DNA of 64,000 nucleotides, taken from the NCBI RefSeq assembly GCF_003116585.1, contig NZ_QEHM01000004.1:434001-498000 (forward strand), given 5' to 3'. A program made the position numbers and the translations under genes. Below the pieces are notes generated by a model. The model was given only the letters and a program-made list of their open reading frames with translations. It searched no databases and had not been told where the DNA came from. This document shows, piece by piece, positions 7,884-16,317 of the stretch; the first letter of the stretch is position 1; each line of letters starts with the position of its first letter. The stretch is from Albibacillus kandeliae. Lineage in GTDB: Bacteria; Pseudomonadota; Alphaproteobacteria; Rhodobacterales; Rhodobacteraceae.

Positions 7884-10653
7884 TAGCGCGGCGGCGCCCG
7901 CAGTCGATCTGATCTGCGACGCCGACCGCATCTTCGACAGAGACGGCCTGCGCGCGCGCATCGACGCGCGGGCGGTGGAGATCCGCGACCCGGGCAAGCT
8001 GAGGAACGAGGTCGTCCGGCTGCTGCGCGAGGCCAATGCCTTAGGTCGCGAGGCCATCGCCGAAGCCTTTGCGGCGGCGCCCTTCGCCGCGCGGCCGCTG
8101 ACCCGCTCCTACAGCTACCTGACCGACGGGCTGGTCACCACCGCGCTGCACGTGGCGATGACCCATCTGCATCCGCTGGCGAACCCCACCTCGGGCGAAC
8201 GTATCTCGGTCATCGCCGTCGGCGGTTACGGCCGGGGCGAGATGGCGCCCTTCTCGGACGTCGACCTGCTGTTCCTGACGCCCTACAAGATCACCGCCTG
8301 GGCCGAGAGCGTCATCGAGTCGATGCTCTACATCCTCTGGGATCTGAAGCTGAAGGTCGGCCATTCGAGCCGCACCATCCGCGACTGCATCCGGCTTGGC
8401 ACCTCTGACTTTACCATCCGCACCGCGCTGCTGGAGCACCGCTATCTTGCGGGGGACGAGCCGCTTGCCCAGAACCTGCATCGCCGCCTGCAGAACGACC
8501 TGTTCTCGCAAGGTACGCGGGAGTTCGTGCAGGCCAAGCTGGAGGAGCGCGAGAAGCGCCACCTGAAGCAGGGCCAGCGCTATATGGTCGAGCCCAACGT
8601 CAAGGAGGGCAAGGGCGGGCTGCGCGACCTGCAGTCGCTGTTCTGGATCGCGAAATACGTGCATCAGGTCGAGGATACCGCCGATCTGGTGAAGGTCGGG
8701 GTGTTCCGCCCCAACGAGTACGAGCGCTTTATCCGCGCCGAGGAATTCCTCTGGGCGGTGCGCGCGCACATGCATCTGGTCACCAACCGGGCGACCGAAC
8801 AGCTGACCTTCGACCTGCAGGTCGATGTGGCGAGCCGGATGGGCTACGAGGACCGTGCCGGGCGCCGGGCGGTCGAAATCTTCATGCAGGAGTATTTCCG
8901 CCACGCCACCGCGGTGGGCGACCTGACCCGCATCTTCCTCAGCAAGCTGGAGGCGATGCACGTCAAGCCGGAGCCGCTGCTGGAGCGCATCTTCCGCCGC
9001 AAGCGCAAGGTGAAGCCGGAATACATGGTGATCAACAACCGCCTGGGCGTGGTGGATCCCGAGACCTTTCTGAATGACAAGCTGAACATCCTTCGGCTCT
9101 TCGAGGAAGGGCTGCGGACGGGCATGCTCATCCACCCGGACGCGATGCGGCTGGTAGCCGCCAATCTCGACCTGATCGACGACGAGATGCGCAACAACAA
9201 GGAGGCCCAGCAGATCTTCATGGGCCTGCTGCTGCGCCACGGCAACCCGGAGCGCGCCTTGAGGCGGATGAACGAACTGGGGGTCCTGTCGTCCTTCATC
9301 CCCGAGTTCGAACCCATCGTCGCCATGATGCAGTTCAACATGTATCACAGCTACACGGTGGACGAGCACATCATCCAGTGCATCCGCAACCTCGCCGAAC
9401 TCGAAAAGGGCGACCTTGTCGAGAGCCTGCCGGTGGCCTCGGGCATCCTCAAGAAGGGGGTGAACCGCAAGGTCCTCTACGTCGCGCTGCTGCTGCATGA
9501 CATCGCCAAGGGCCGACCGGAGGATCATTCGATCCTCGGGGCCCAGATCGCCCGCAAGGTCGCGCCGCGACTGGGCCTGAACAAGGCAGACAGCGAGACG
9601 GTGGAATGGCTGGTGCGCTATCACCTGCTGATGTCGGACATGGCGCAGAAACGCGACATCGCCGACCCGCGCACCGTGAGGGATTTTGCCAAGGCGGTGC
9701 AGACGGTCAAGCGGCTGGATCTGCTGACGGTGCTGACGGTTTGCGACATCCGTGGCGTCGGCCCCAACGTCTGGAACAACTGGAAGGCCGCCCTGCTGCG
9801 CGGCCTCTATCGCCAGACCCGTCGGGCGATGGAGAACGGCATGGAGGACCTGAACCGCGAGAACCGCGGGACGGAGGCCAAGAAGGCGCTGCGCGATGCG
9901 CTGCCCGACTGGCCCCGCTCGGTCCTCAAGACCGAGACGGGTCGGCACTACCCGCCCTACTGGCAGGGCCTGCATGTCACCGCCCACGTGGATTTCGCGG
10001 GCATGCTGCGCGAGATGGACGAGGCGAACGATCCGAACAAGATCATCATCCGCCTGTTCCCCGACGTGGACCGCGACGCGACCCGGGCCTGCATCGTCAT
10101 GCACGATCATCCGGGTATCTTCGCGCGGCTTGCCGGGGCGCTGGCGCTGGTCGGGGCCAACGTCGTCGACGCGCGCAGCTACACCACCAAGGACGGCTAC
10201 GTGACCGACGCCTACTGGCTGCAGGACGCCGAGGGGAAACCCTACGAGGCCGCCCGCCTGCCGCGCCTTGCGCAGATGATCGAGAAGACGCTGCGGGGCG
10301 AGGTGGTGGCGCGCGACGCACTGAAGTCGCGTGACAAGATCAAGAAGCGCGAAAAGGCCTTTGACGTTCCGACGCATATCACCTTCGACAACGAAGGCTC
10401 CGATATCTACACGATCATCGAAGTGGATACGCGCGACCGGCCCGGGCTGCTTTACGACCTTGCGCGGACGCTGTCGGCCAACAACGTCTACATCGCCAAC
10501 GCGGTGATCGCGACCTTTGGCGAGCAGGTGGTCGACACCTTCTACGTGAAGGACATGTTCGGCCTGAAGTACTACTCGGAATCCAAGCAGCGTTCGCTGG
10601 AAGCCAAGTTGCGCCGTGCCATCGAGGAGGGTGCCGAGCGGGCCGACCGCTGA
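7843..10653 (+). CDS. glnD: Bifunctional [protein-PII] uridylyltransferase / uridylyl-removing enzyme
   Basis: Nitrogen sensor that uridylylates PII when glutamine is low and deuridylylates it when glutamine is high. 936 residues: nucleotidyltransferase domain with GGYGRGEMAPFSDVDLLFL at about residue 127, HD domain (LLLHDIAKGRPEDHS, about 550), and two C-terminal ACT domains (about 745 and 860, the latter with DTRDRPGLLYDLA). The TTG start at 7843, preceded by AGGTGG, overlaps the lipoprotein gene by 41 nt; TTG 7864 is an alternative. A GATCCC/GGGATC hairpin with TTT follows the gene. Confidence 0.95.
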   Translation: MTLPRQALQAPVSDSAAAPAVDLICDADRIFDRDGLRARIDARAVEIRDPGKLRNEVVRLLREANALGREAIAEAFAAAPFAARPLTRSYSYLTDGLVTTALHVAMTHLHPLANPTSGERISVIAVGGYGRGEMAPFSDVDLLFLTPYKITAWAESVIESMLYILWDLKLKVGHSSRTIRDCIRLGTSDFTIRTALLEHRYLAGDEPLAQNLHRRLQNDLFSQGTREFVQAKLEEREKRHLKQGQRYMVEPNVKEGKGGLRDLQSLFWIAKYVHQVEDTADLVKVGVFRPNEYERFIRAEEFLWAVRAHMHLVTNRATEQLTFDLQVDVASRMGYEDRAGRRAVEIFMQEYFRHATAVGDLTRIFLSKLEAMHVKPEPLLERIFRRKRKVKPEYMVINNRLGVVDPETFLNDKLNILRLFEEGLRTGMLIHPDAMRLVAANLDLIDDEMRNNKEAQQIFMGLLLRHGNPERALRRMNELGVLSSFIPEFEPIVAMMQFNMYHSYTVDEHIIQCIRNLAELEKGDLVESLPVASGILKKGVNRKVLYVALLLHDIAKGRPEDHSILGAQIARKVAPRLGLNKADSETVEWLVRYHLLMSDMAQKRDIADPRTVRDFAKAVQTVKRLDLLTVLTVCDIRGVGPNVWNNWKAALLRGLYRQTRRAMENGMEDLNRENRGTEAKKALRDALPDWPRSVLKTETGRHYPPYWQGLHVTAHVDFAGMLREMDEANDPNKIIIRLFPDVDRDATRACIVMHDHPGIFARLAGALALVGANVVDARSYTTKDGYVTDAYWLQDAEGKPYEAARLPRLAQMIEKTLRGEVVARDALKSRDKIKKREKAFDVPTHITFDNEGSDIYTIIEVDTRDRPGLLYDLARTLSANNVYIANAVIATFGEQVVDTFYVKDMFGLKYYSESKQRSLEAKLRRAIEEGAERADR

Positions 10654-10666
10654 GAGCCGGCCTGCC

Positions 10667-10686
10667 GATCCCGGGCGGGGATCTTT
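10667..10686 (+). terminator. Hairpin after glnD
   Basis: GATCCC (10667-10672) and GGGATC (10678-10683) pair across a 5-nt loop, followed by TTT. It lies 14 nt after the glnD stop and before murJ. The short U-tract makes it a weak intrinsic terminator. Confidence 0.45.
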
Positions 10687-10770
10687 CCTCAGCCGCGGGA
10701 AACGGCTAATCCTGTCGCCAAGAGCACGATACACGCGCCGTGAACGCGGCCACCGCAGGCAGTCATCAAG

Positions 10771-12309
10771 ATGAAACCGATCCGTCTCATGTCCGGGTTC
10801 CTGACCGTTGGTGTCTGGACCATGCTCAGCCGCGTACTGGGCTTTGTCCGCGACGCCATGATCCTGGCCTATCTCGGCACCGGGCCGGTCTACGAGGCCT
10901 ATGTCGTGGCCTTCCGCCTGCCCAACATGTTCCGCCGGTTCTTTGCCGAAGGCGCCTTTAACGTCGCCTTCGTGCCGATGTTCTCGAAGCGGCTTGAAAC
11001 CAGCGACGACGCACGCCGGTTTGCCGAGGATGCGATGTCGGGGCTGACCTCGGTGCTGGTGGTGCTGACCGCGCTGGCCATGGCGACGATGCCCTGGCTG
11101 ATCTATGCACTTGCCAGCGGCTTTGCCGGACAGGAGGAGTTCACGCTGGCGGTCGAGTTCGGGCGCATCTCGTTCCCCTACATCCTGTTCGTGTCTCTTG
11201 CCGCGCTGCTTTCGGGCGTGCTGAACGCCACGGGCCGCTTTGCCGCCGCCGCCGCCGCGCCGGTCCTGCTGAACGTCGTGCTGGTGGCGGCGATGATCCT
11301 TGGCGCCTGGGCCGGGGGCGATATCGCGCCCTGGCTGATCTGGTCGATCCCGGTTGCCGGGCTGGCCCAGCTGGTCATGCTGTGGTTCGCGGCGCGCAAC
11401 GCGGGCTTTCCGCTGGCGCTGCGCCGTCCGCGCCTGACGCCGGAGCTGCGCAACCTGCTGCGCGTCGCGGTTCCCGCCATGCTGGCCGGGGGCGTGGTGC
11501 AGGTGAACCTGCTGGTCGGCCAGCAGGTTGCGAGCTATTTCGACCGCGCGGTGGGCTGGCTTTATGCCGCCGACCGCCTGTACCAGCTGCCGCTGGGCGT
11601 GGTGGGCATTGCCGTGGGCGTTGTCCTGCTGCCGGACCTGTCACGCCGCCTTGCGGCCAATGACGACATCGGCGGCCGCTATGCCTTCAGCCGTGCGGGC
11701 GAGGTCTCGCTCGCGCTGACCATCCCCTCGGCGGTGGCGCTGGTGGTAATCCCGCAACCGCTGGTCTCGGTGTTGTTCGAGCGGGGCCAGACGACTGCTG
11801 CGGATACCGCGGCCATCTCGATGGCGGTGGCGATCTACGGGCTGGGCCTGCCCGCCTTTGTCCTGCAAAAGATCCTGCAGCCGGTCTATTTCGCGCGCGA
11901 GGATACGCGCTCGCCATTCCGCTTCGCGGTGGTGTCGATGGTGGTGAACGCGGTGGCCGCGCTGGGGCTGGCGCCGCTGATGGGCTGGACCGCCCCGGCG
12001 CTTGCCACCACGCTGGCGGGCTGGGTCATGGTCGTGCAGCTGATGCGCGGGGCCCGGCCGCTGGGAGACGTCGCCCGGTTCGACGCGCGGTTCTGGTCGC
12101 GGCTGTGGCGCATCTGCCTTGTCTCGGCAGTGATGGGCGCCGTGCTGTGGCTGGGGGCGCTTGCGCTCGAAGAGCCGCTGCGGACCGCCTACTGGCGCTA
12201 CCCGGCGCTGGCGCTGCTCGTGGTGGCCGGTATCGTCGTCTACTTCGGCCTTGGCCAGGTCATCGGCGCGGTGAAACTCTCGGAGTTCCGCCGCCCGCTG
12301 AAGGGCTGA
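10771..12309 (+). CDS. murJ: Lipid II flippase MurJ
   Basis: Inner-membrane flippase moving lipid II to the periplasm for peptidoglycan synthesis. 512 residues with about 14 hydrophobic segments; the N-terminus MLSRVLGFVRDAMILAYLG and RLPNMFRRFFAEGAFNVAFV are hallmark MviN/MurJ motifs. It follows glnD on the same strand (117-nt gap), a gene order often conserved in alphaproteobacteria. Confidence 0.96.
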   Translation: MKPIRLMSGFLTVGVWTMLSRVLGFVRDAMILAYLGTGPVYEAYVVAFRLPNMFRRFFAEGAFNVAFVPMFSKRLETSDDARRFAEDAMSGLTSVLVVLTALAMATMPWLIYALASGFAGQEEFTLAVEFGRISFPYILFVSLAALLSGVLNATGRFAAAAAAPVLLNVVLVAAMILGAWAGGDIAPWLIWSIPVAGLAQLVMLWFAARNAGFPLALRRPRLTPELRNLLRVAVPAMLAGGVVQVNLLVGQQVASYFDRAVGWLYAADRLYQLPLGVVGIAVGVVLLPDLSRRLAANDDIGGRYAFSRAGEVSLALTIPSAVALVVIPQPLVSVLFERGQTTAADTAAISMAVAIYGLGLPAFVLQKILQPVYFAREDTRSPFRFAVVSMVVNAVAALGLAPLMGWTAPALATTLAGWVMVVQLMRGARPLGDVARFDARFWSRLWRICLVSAVMGAVLWLGALALEEPLRTAYWRYPALALLVVAGIVVYFGLGQVIGAVKLSEFRRPLKG

Positions 12310-12313
12310 CCAC

Positions 12314-13000
12314 CTATTCCTGCCGGATGCGGGAGACGAGGCGGGCCCAGGCGCCCGGCGCGACCACGAAGGACAGCAGGAACCCGGTGGTGAAGGCGGC
12401 GAGGTCTGCGACCCAGTCGTAGTCGAGCCCGAAGAGCAGACCGAAGAGCAGGCGGATCGCCATCAGCATGCCGATCAGGCTGAACGCCCGCGCCTGATGC
12501 GCGCCGACGGCGGCGAGGCGCTGCCACAGGAGGTAGGTGAAGGTGCCGATCAGGCCGTAGACCGGCGGGAAGGCCCCGAACAGCCAGGCCTGCTGGCTGA
12601 TCACCAGACCGAAGGCCAGCGCCCCGACAATGGTCGAAACGAAGAAGACGGCGAGGAAAGCCAGCGTGCCGCAGGTCTCGGTCACCAGCTTGCCCATGGC
12701 CAGCAGCATGACCCCGGCGATCAGCGTCTGCGTGAAGGTCATGTTCACGAAGGGATAGCTGACAAGGCGGACCAGCAGCTCGGGAGGGGTCTGGCGCGTC
12801 TCCCACATCCAGCGGACCATCTCGGTCGAGAGCGAGTAGCGGTTCGCGGCCTCCTGCCGCCAGCCGATCGCCTCCGGCCCGCCGGCGAGCCCGTGGGCGC
12901 CCAGTTGGAACACCACTTCGATCCCGACGAGGATCAGGAACATGGCCGCCACGACGGGCGGCAGGGGATTGACCGGACCTTTCGGCTGGGTACTCGTCAT
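12314..13000 (-). CDS. Rhomboid-fold membrane protein lacking the catalytic residues
   Basis: 228 residues and about six membrane segments. The TM2-TM3 stretch (SYPFVNMTFTQTLIAGVMLL) and the GxxxxxYGLIG motif place it in the rhomboid family. However, the usual GxSG serine site reads GAFPPVYGLIG (about 142-152), so Ser is Phe and the following Gly is Pro. The C-terminal AHxxG histidine region reads DLAAFTTGF (about 199-207) without His. It is therefore probably a pseudoprotease. ATG at 13000 was chosen because membrane homology starts soon after; a longer reading has no conserved sequence. It is convergent with murJ. Confidence 0.72.
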   Translation of the reverse strand: MTSTQPKGPVNPLPPVVAAMFLILVGIEVVFQLGAHGLAGGPEAIGWRQEAANRYSLSTEMVRWMWETRQTPPELLVRLVSYPFVNMTFTQTLIAGVMLLAMGKLVTETCGTLAFLAVFFVSTIVGALAFGLVISQQAWLFGAFPPVYGLIGTFTYLLWQRLAAVGAHQARAFSLIGMLMAIRLLFGLLFGLDYDWVADLAAFTTGFLLSFVVAPGAWARLVSRIRQE

Positions 13001-13091
13001 CGCTTGCCTCTCTTGCCCGGCAGCTTGACGCCACCTGCCCTCATGGGTAAGCGAGGCAGGTCGATTTTGCCAGCCGGGAGTTGCACCAGAA

Positions 13092-14111
13092 ATGAGTGAA
13101 ACCACGTTTACACCGCGGGTTTTCTCCGGGATCCAGCCGTCGGGAGGACTGACGCTGGGCAACTATCTGGGCGCGTTGAAGCGTTTCGCCGACGCCCAGA
13201 ACCAGGGGATTCAGACGATCTATTGCATGGTCGATCTGCACGCGATCACGGTCTGGCAAAATCCCGAGGACCTGAGGAACAACACGCGCGAGCTGTGTGC
13301 CGGGTTCATTGCCAGCGGCATCGACCCCGAGAAGTCGATCCTGATCAACCAGAGCCAGGTGCCCGAGCACGCCCAGTTGGCGTGGGTTTTCAACTGCGTG
13401 GCGCGGATGGGCTGGATGGGTCGGATGACCCAGTGGAAGGACAAGACCGCGGGCAAGAACGCCGAGGCGGCCTCGCTGGGGCTGTTCGCCTACCCGGCGC
13501 TGATGGCCGCCGACATCCTGATCTACCACGCCACCCACGTGCCGGTGGGCGAAGACCAGAAGCAGCACATCGAGCTGACCCGCGACATCGCGATGAAGTT
13601 CAACCATGACTATGGCGTCGACTTCTTCCCGATCACCGAGCCGGTGATCGAGGGCGCGGCCACGCGGGTGATGAGCCTGCGGGACGGCACCAAGAAGATG
13701 AGCAAGTCGGACCCGTCCGACGCCAGCCGGATCAACCTGACGGACGACGCCGACGCGATCTCGAAGAAGATCCGCAAGGCCAAGACCGACCCCGAGCCGC
13801 TGCCGTCGGACGCCAAGGGGCTGGAAGACCGCCCCGAGGCGCGCAACCTCGTCAACATCTACTCCGCGCTGTCCGAGCAGACGGTGGACCAGGTTCTGGC
13901 CGAGGTCGGCGGGATGCAGTTCGGCACCTTCAAACCGATGCTGGCGGACCTCGCGGTTGCCAAGCTGACGCCGATTTCGAGCGAGATGGCCCGGCTGGTG
14001 GCCGACCCGGCCGAGATCGACCGCATCCTTGCGCGCGGTGCCGAGCAGGCCCGCGAGATCACCGCGCCGATCCTCAAGAAGACCTACGAGATCGTCGGAA
14101 TGATCGGCTGA
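13092..14111 (+). CDS. trpS: Tryptophanyl-tRNA synthetase
   Basis: Class I aminoacyl-tRNA synthetase charging tRNA-Trp. 339 residues, normal for bacterial TrpS. The HIGH-equivalent is [14 protein letters not shown] near residue 17, the KMSKS loop is KKMSKSDPS near residue 200, and [15 protein letters not shown] is present. ATG at 13092. Its stop codon sits inside a strong hairpin (14106-14127). It is divergent from the rhomboid-like gene. Confidence 0.97.
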   Translation: MSETTFTPRVFSGIQPSGGLTLGNYLGALKRFADAQNQGIQTIYCMVDLHAITVWQNPEDLRNNTRELCAGFIASGIDPEKSILINQSQVPEHAQLAWVFNCVARMGWMGRMTQWKDKTAGKNAEAASLGLFAYPALMAADILIYHATHVPVGEDQKQHIELTRDIAMKFNHDYGVDFFPITEPVIEGAATRVMSLRDGTKKMSKSDPSDASRINLTDDADAISKKIRKAKTDPEPLPSDAKGLEDRPEARNLVNIYSALSEQTVDQVLAEVGGMQFGTFKPMLADLAVAKLTPISSEMARLVADPAEIDRILARGAEQAREITAPILKKTYEIVGMIG

Positions 14112-14127
14112 TCGCCCGCGATCAGCC
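14106..14127 (+). terminator. Hairpin at the trpS stop
   Basis: GGCTGATCGC (14106-14115) and GCGATCAGCC (14118-14127) are perfect inverted repeats that include the trpS stop codon. There is no U-tract, so termination would be weak or the stem may protect the 3' end. Confidence 0.45.
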
Positions 14128-14707
14128 CCCGAACACCTGTCTCCGGCGCCGGTCGGGCGTGGTTCGCCATCCCTTCGCCGCCGGAGAAACGCGCCTCTTG
14201 CGCCTCTCCCGGAAAAGCTGAAACGCGGACTTTCGCACCCCGGCAAGCATATTGCCTGAGGTTGCGCGGGGATCCTGCAATGTCGGATTCCGTTCAATTA
14301 CCGCACACATTAACATAAACAATATCTAGGGAGATCAGGCCCGAGAATCGTCAATATTTGCCGTGGCATGGCGTATTTGTCGGGGGAGTCTCAGCGGCGT
14401 TTCGCGGGCGTAAGGGGTTGATTCGCAACCCGTGGGCGGTGTGGGGCCCCTACCTCCGAATCATCCGGAAGCAGAGCGACAAATTCGCATCAGATCTGCT
14501 AGTTCCGATGAGTGGCGCCGAATCCACACAACCCAAGGGAGAGAAATTCGGCAAGAAGATGGCACGATTGCCTCATTGTGACGGAATTGGGGCCAAATAT
14601 GGCGGAATTTCTTTGTCCCGCAGTACATTCAGGTTAGTTTGGTCGTGGGATCGACATTGTAGCGTAATGCTGCAAGTCGGGTGAAAACGGTAATATGGAT
14701 ATGTATG
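14112..14707 (+). other. Long gene-free stretch upstream of the first VPLPA-CTERM gene
   Basis: About 570 bases after the trpS hairpin without a convincing gene. Base composition is visibly more AT-rich than the surroundings, especially 14290-14360 and 14540-14700. It contains a perfect GGGTTG-ATTCG-CAACCC inverted repeat (14416-14432). An open frame inside (14358-14684) has no family resemblance and no good start. The stretch probably holds a long promoter/leader for the surface protein. Confidence 0.4.
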
Positions 14708-15274
14708 ATGTTTAACAAAGTGAAAGTCCTCGCACTTGCTGCAGCGATTACGCTGGCTGCACCTGTTGGCGCCATGGCTGCCCAGATCAATGGGTACCTC
14801 GGCATCACCGGCAACATCGAACTGGCTTCGGCAGTGTTCGACGAAACCGGCAGCGTCAATGTGACGAACGCTTACGTGACCGAAGCAACCGGCACGTTCT
14901 CGGACCTCGCAATCAACGACACGGTGACGATGAGCCTGCTCGACTTCGACGTGACCCCGGCAACTGTCTGGAGCGTCGGCGACTACGAGTTCACCGTGAC
15001 CGCCTATACCGACTTCTATGAGAACACCATGACTGTTGGTGGCTCTGACTACACCTTCGCAGGTTTCTCGGCTGATGGTTACATCACCAAGGCCGGCGAC
15101 GATGCAACCAATGCTACCATGCTGTTCTCCACTCAGTATGAGAATGGCACCAAGGTCCTGCGCGTGACCTTCTCTTCGGGCACCACCCCGGTTCCGGTTC
15201 CGGCCGCTGGCCTGATGCTGGTGACTGGTCTGGGCGGTCTGGCCGCACTGCGCCGCCGCCGCAAGGCAGCCTGA
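14708..15274 (+). CDS. VPLPA-CTERM sorting domain protein, secreted
   Basis: 188 residues. It has a Sec signal peptide (MFNKVKVLALAAAITLAAPV, cleavage likely after GAMA-A), an acidic Thr/Ser/Val-rich beta-type body without recognised domain, and a C-terminal sorting tag: PVPVPAAG, a hydrophobic helix, then RRRRKAA. This matches the VPLPA-CTERM variant of PEP-CTERM tags handled by exosortase D in Rhodobacteraceae. The ATG pair at 14705/14708 is the sensible start; an in-frame GTG at 14681 precedes the signal. A strong terminator follows. No exosortase gene is in the window. The body function is unknown. Confidence 0.82.
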   Translation: MFNKVKVLALAAAITLAAPVGAMAAQINGYLGITGNIELASAVFDETGSVNVTNAYVTEATGTFSDLAINDTVTMSLLDFDVTPATVWSVGDYEFTVTAYTDFYENTMTVGGSDYTFAGFSADGYITKAGDDATNATMLFSTQYENGTKVLRVTFSSGTTPVPVPAAGLMLVTGLGGLAALRRRRKAA

Positions 15275-15306
15275 TCGGTACGCCGACGACCTTTGCAGAG
15301 TTGGAA

Positions 15307-15330
15307 AAGAGCCCTTCGGGGCTCTTTTTT
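15307..15330 (+). terminator. Intrinsic terminator after the VPLPA-CTERM gene
   Basis: AAGAGCCC (15307-15314), loop TTCG, GGGCTCTT (15319-15326), then a T-run: a textbook rho-independent terminator 33 nt after the stop. Confidence 0.92.
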
Positions 15331-15418
15331 CTTTTCGGGGTATCGTTCAGCGGGGCTTCCGTGTCTGGCCTTCGCCCTGCGCCGGTCCTAGTCTGACGCC
15401 AGACGAAGGAGAACCCCG

Positions 15419-16282
15419 ATGGCAACCGGCACCCATATCCGCACCTATTTCAACGGCACCTGGCACGACGGCGACACCCCGATCATCAGCGCGGCGGATC
15501 ACGGCGCGTGGCTGGGCTCGGGCGTTTTCGACGGCGCCCGCTGGTTCGAGGGCCTTTCGCCCGACCTCGATGCCCACTGCGCACGCGTCAACCGCTCGGC
15601 CAAGGCGCTGATGCTGACGCCGACCGTCTCGGCCGAGGACATGGTGGAGATCGTCCGCGAGGGGCTCTCGGCCTATGACAAGAGCCAGGCGATCTATATC
15701 CGCCCGATGTACTGGGGGATCGACGGGGACCCGACCGCGATCATCCCGCAGCCGGACAAGACCGGCTTTGCCGTCTGCCTCGAGGAAATCCCGATGGCGC
15801 CGCCCAGCGCAGCGACGACCCTGACCCGCACCCGGTTCCGCCGCCCGGTGCTGGAGGATGCGGTGGTGAATGCCAAGGCGGGCTGCCTCTACCCGAACAA
15901 CGCCCGGATGCTGGCCGAGGCGCGGTCGAAGGGGTTCGGCAACGCGCTGGTGGCGGATGCGATGGGCAACGTGGCCGAGACCGCGACGGCGAATATCTTC
16001 ATGGTCAAGGACGGCGAGGTGTTTACGCCGATCGCCAACGGAACCTTCCTGGCCGGTATCACCCGGGCGCGCCATATGTCGAACATGCGCGCCGATGGGA
16101 TGAAGGTGCATGAAACCGTCCTGAGCTTTGACGATTTCGAGAGCGCCGACGAAGTCTTTCTCTCCGGCAACATGAGCAAGGTGACTCCGGTCACCGCCTT
16201 TGACGACCGGCAGTACCAGGTCGGGCCGGTGACGCGGAAGGTGCGCGAGATGTACTGGGACTGGGCTGCCTCGGCCGCCTGA
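15419..16282 (+). CDS. Branched-chain-aminotransferase-like class IV PLP aminotransferase
   Basis: 287 residues of fold-type IV. The PLP lysine is in VNAKAGCLYPNNARM (about 157-171), the phosphate-binding loop in ETATANIFMV (about 189), and GTFLAGITRAR follows. BCATs transaminate Leu/Ile/Val with 2-oxoglutarate; the sequence reads as an IlvE paralogue common in Rhodobacteraceae, so substrate preference is inferred. ATG 15419 is preceded by GAAGGAGAA, an excellent ribosome-binding site. A GC hairpin separates it from the convergent RTX gene. Confidence 0.85.
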   Translation: MATGTHIRTYFNGTWHDGDTPIISAADHGAWLGSGVFDGARWFEGLSPDLDAHCARVNRSAKALMLTPTVSAEDMVEIVREGLSAYDKSQAIYIRPMYWGIDGDPTAIIPQPDKTGFAVCLEEIPMAPPSAATTLTRTRFRRPVLEDAVVNAKAGCLYPNNARMLAEARSKGFGNALVADAMGNVAETATANIFMVKDGEVFTPIANGTFLAGITRARHMSNMRADGMKVHETVLSFDDFESADEVFLSGNMSKVTPVTAFDDRQYQVGPVTRKVREMYWDWAASAA

Positions 16283-16288
16283 CAGCCC

Positions 16289-16308
16289 GGGCGGGCCGCG
16301 GCCCGCCC
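16289..16308. terminator. Bidirectional hairpin between convergent genes
   Basis: GGGCGGGCC (16289-16297) and GGCCCGCCC (16300-16308) are perfect inverted repeats between the aminotransferase stop and the RTX-protein stop. There is no U-tract on either strand. Confidence 0.45.
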
Positions 16309-16317
16309 TGCCCTGCC

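Noticed and set aside
14560-14571. Sigma-54 promoter-like TGGCACGATTGC
   Set aside because: The GG and GC elements are three bases too close together for a -24/-12 promoter.
14358-14684. Possible 108-residue gene upstream of the first VPLPA-CTERM gene
   Set aside because: No ribosome-binding site, no family resemblance and non-coding-like composition; treated as leader/spacer.
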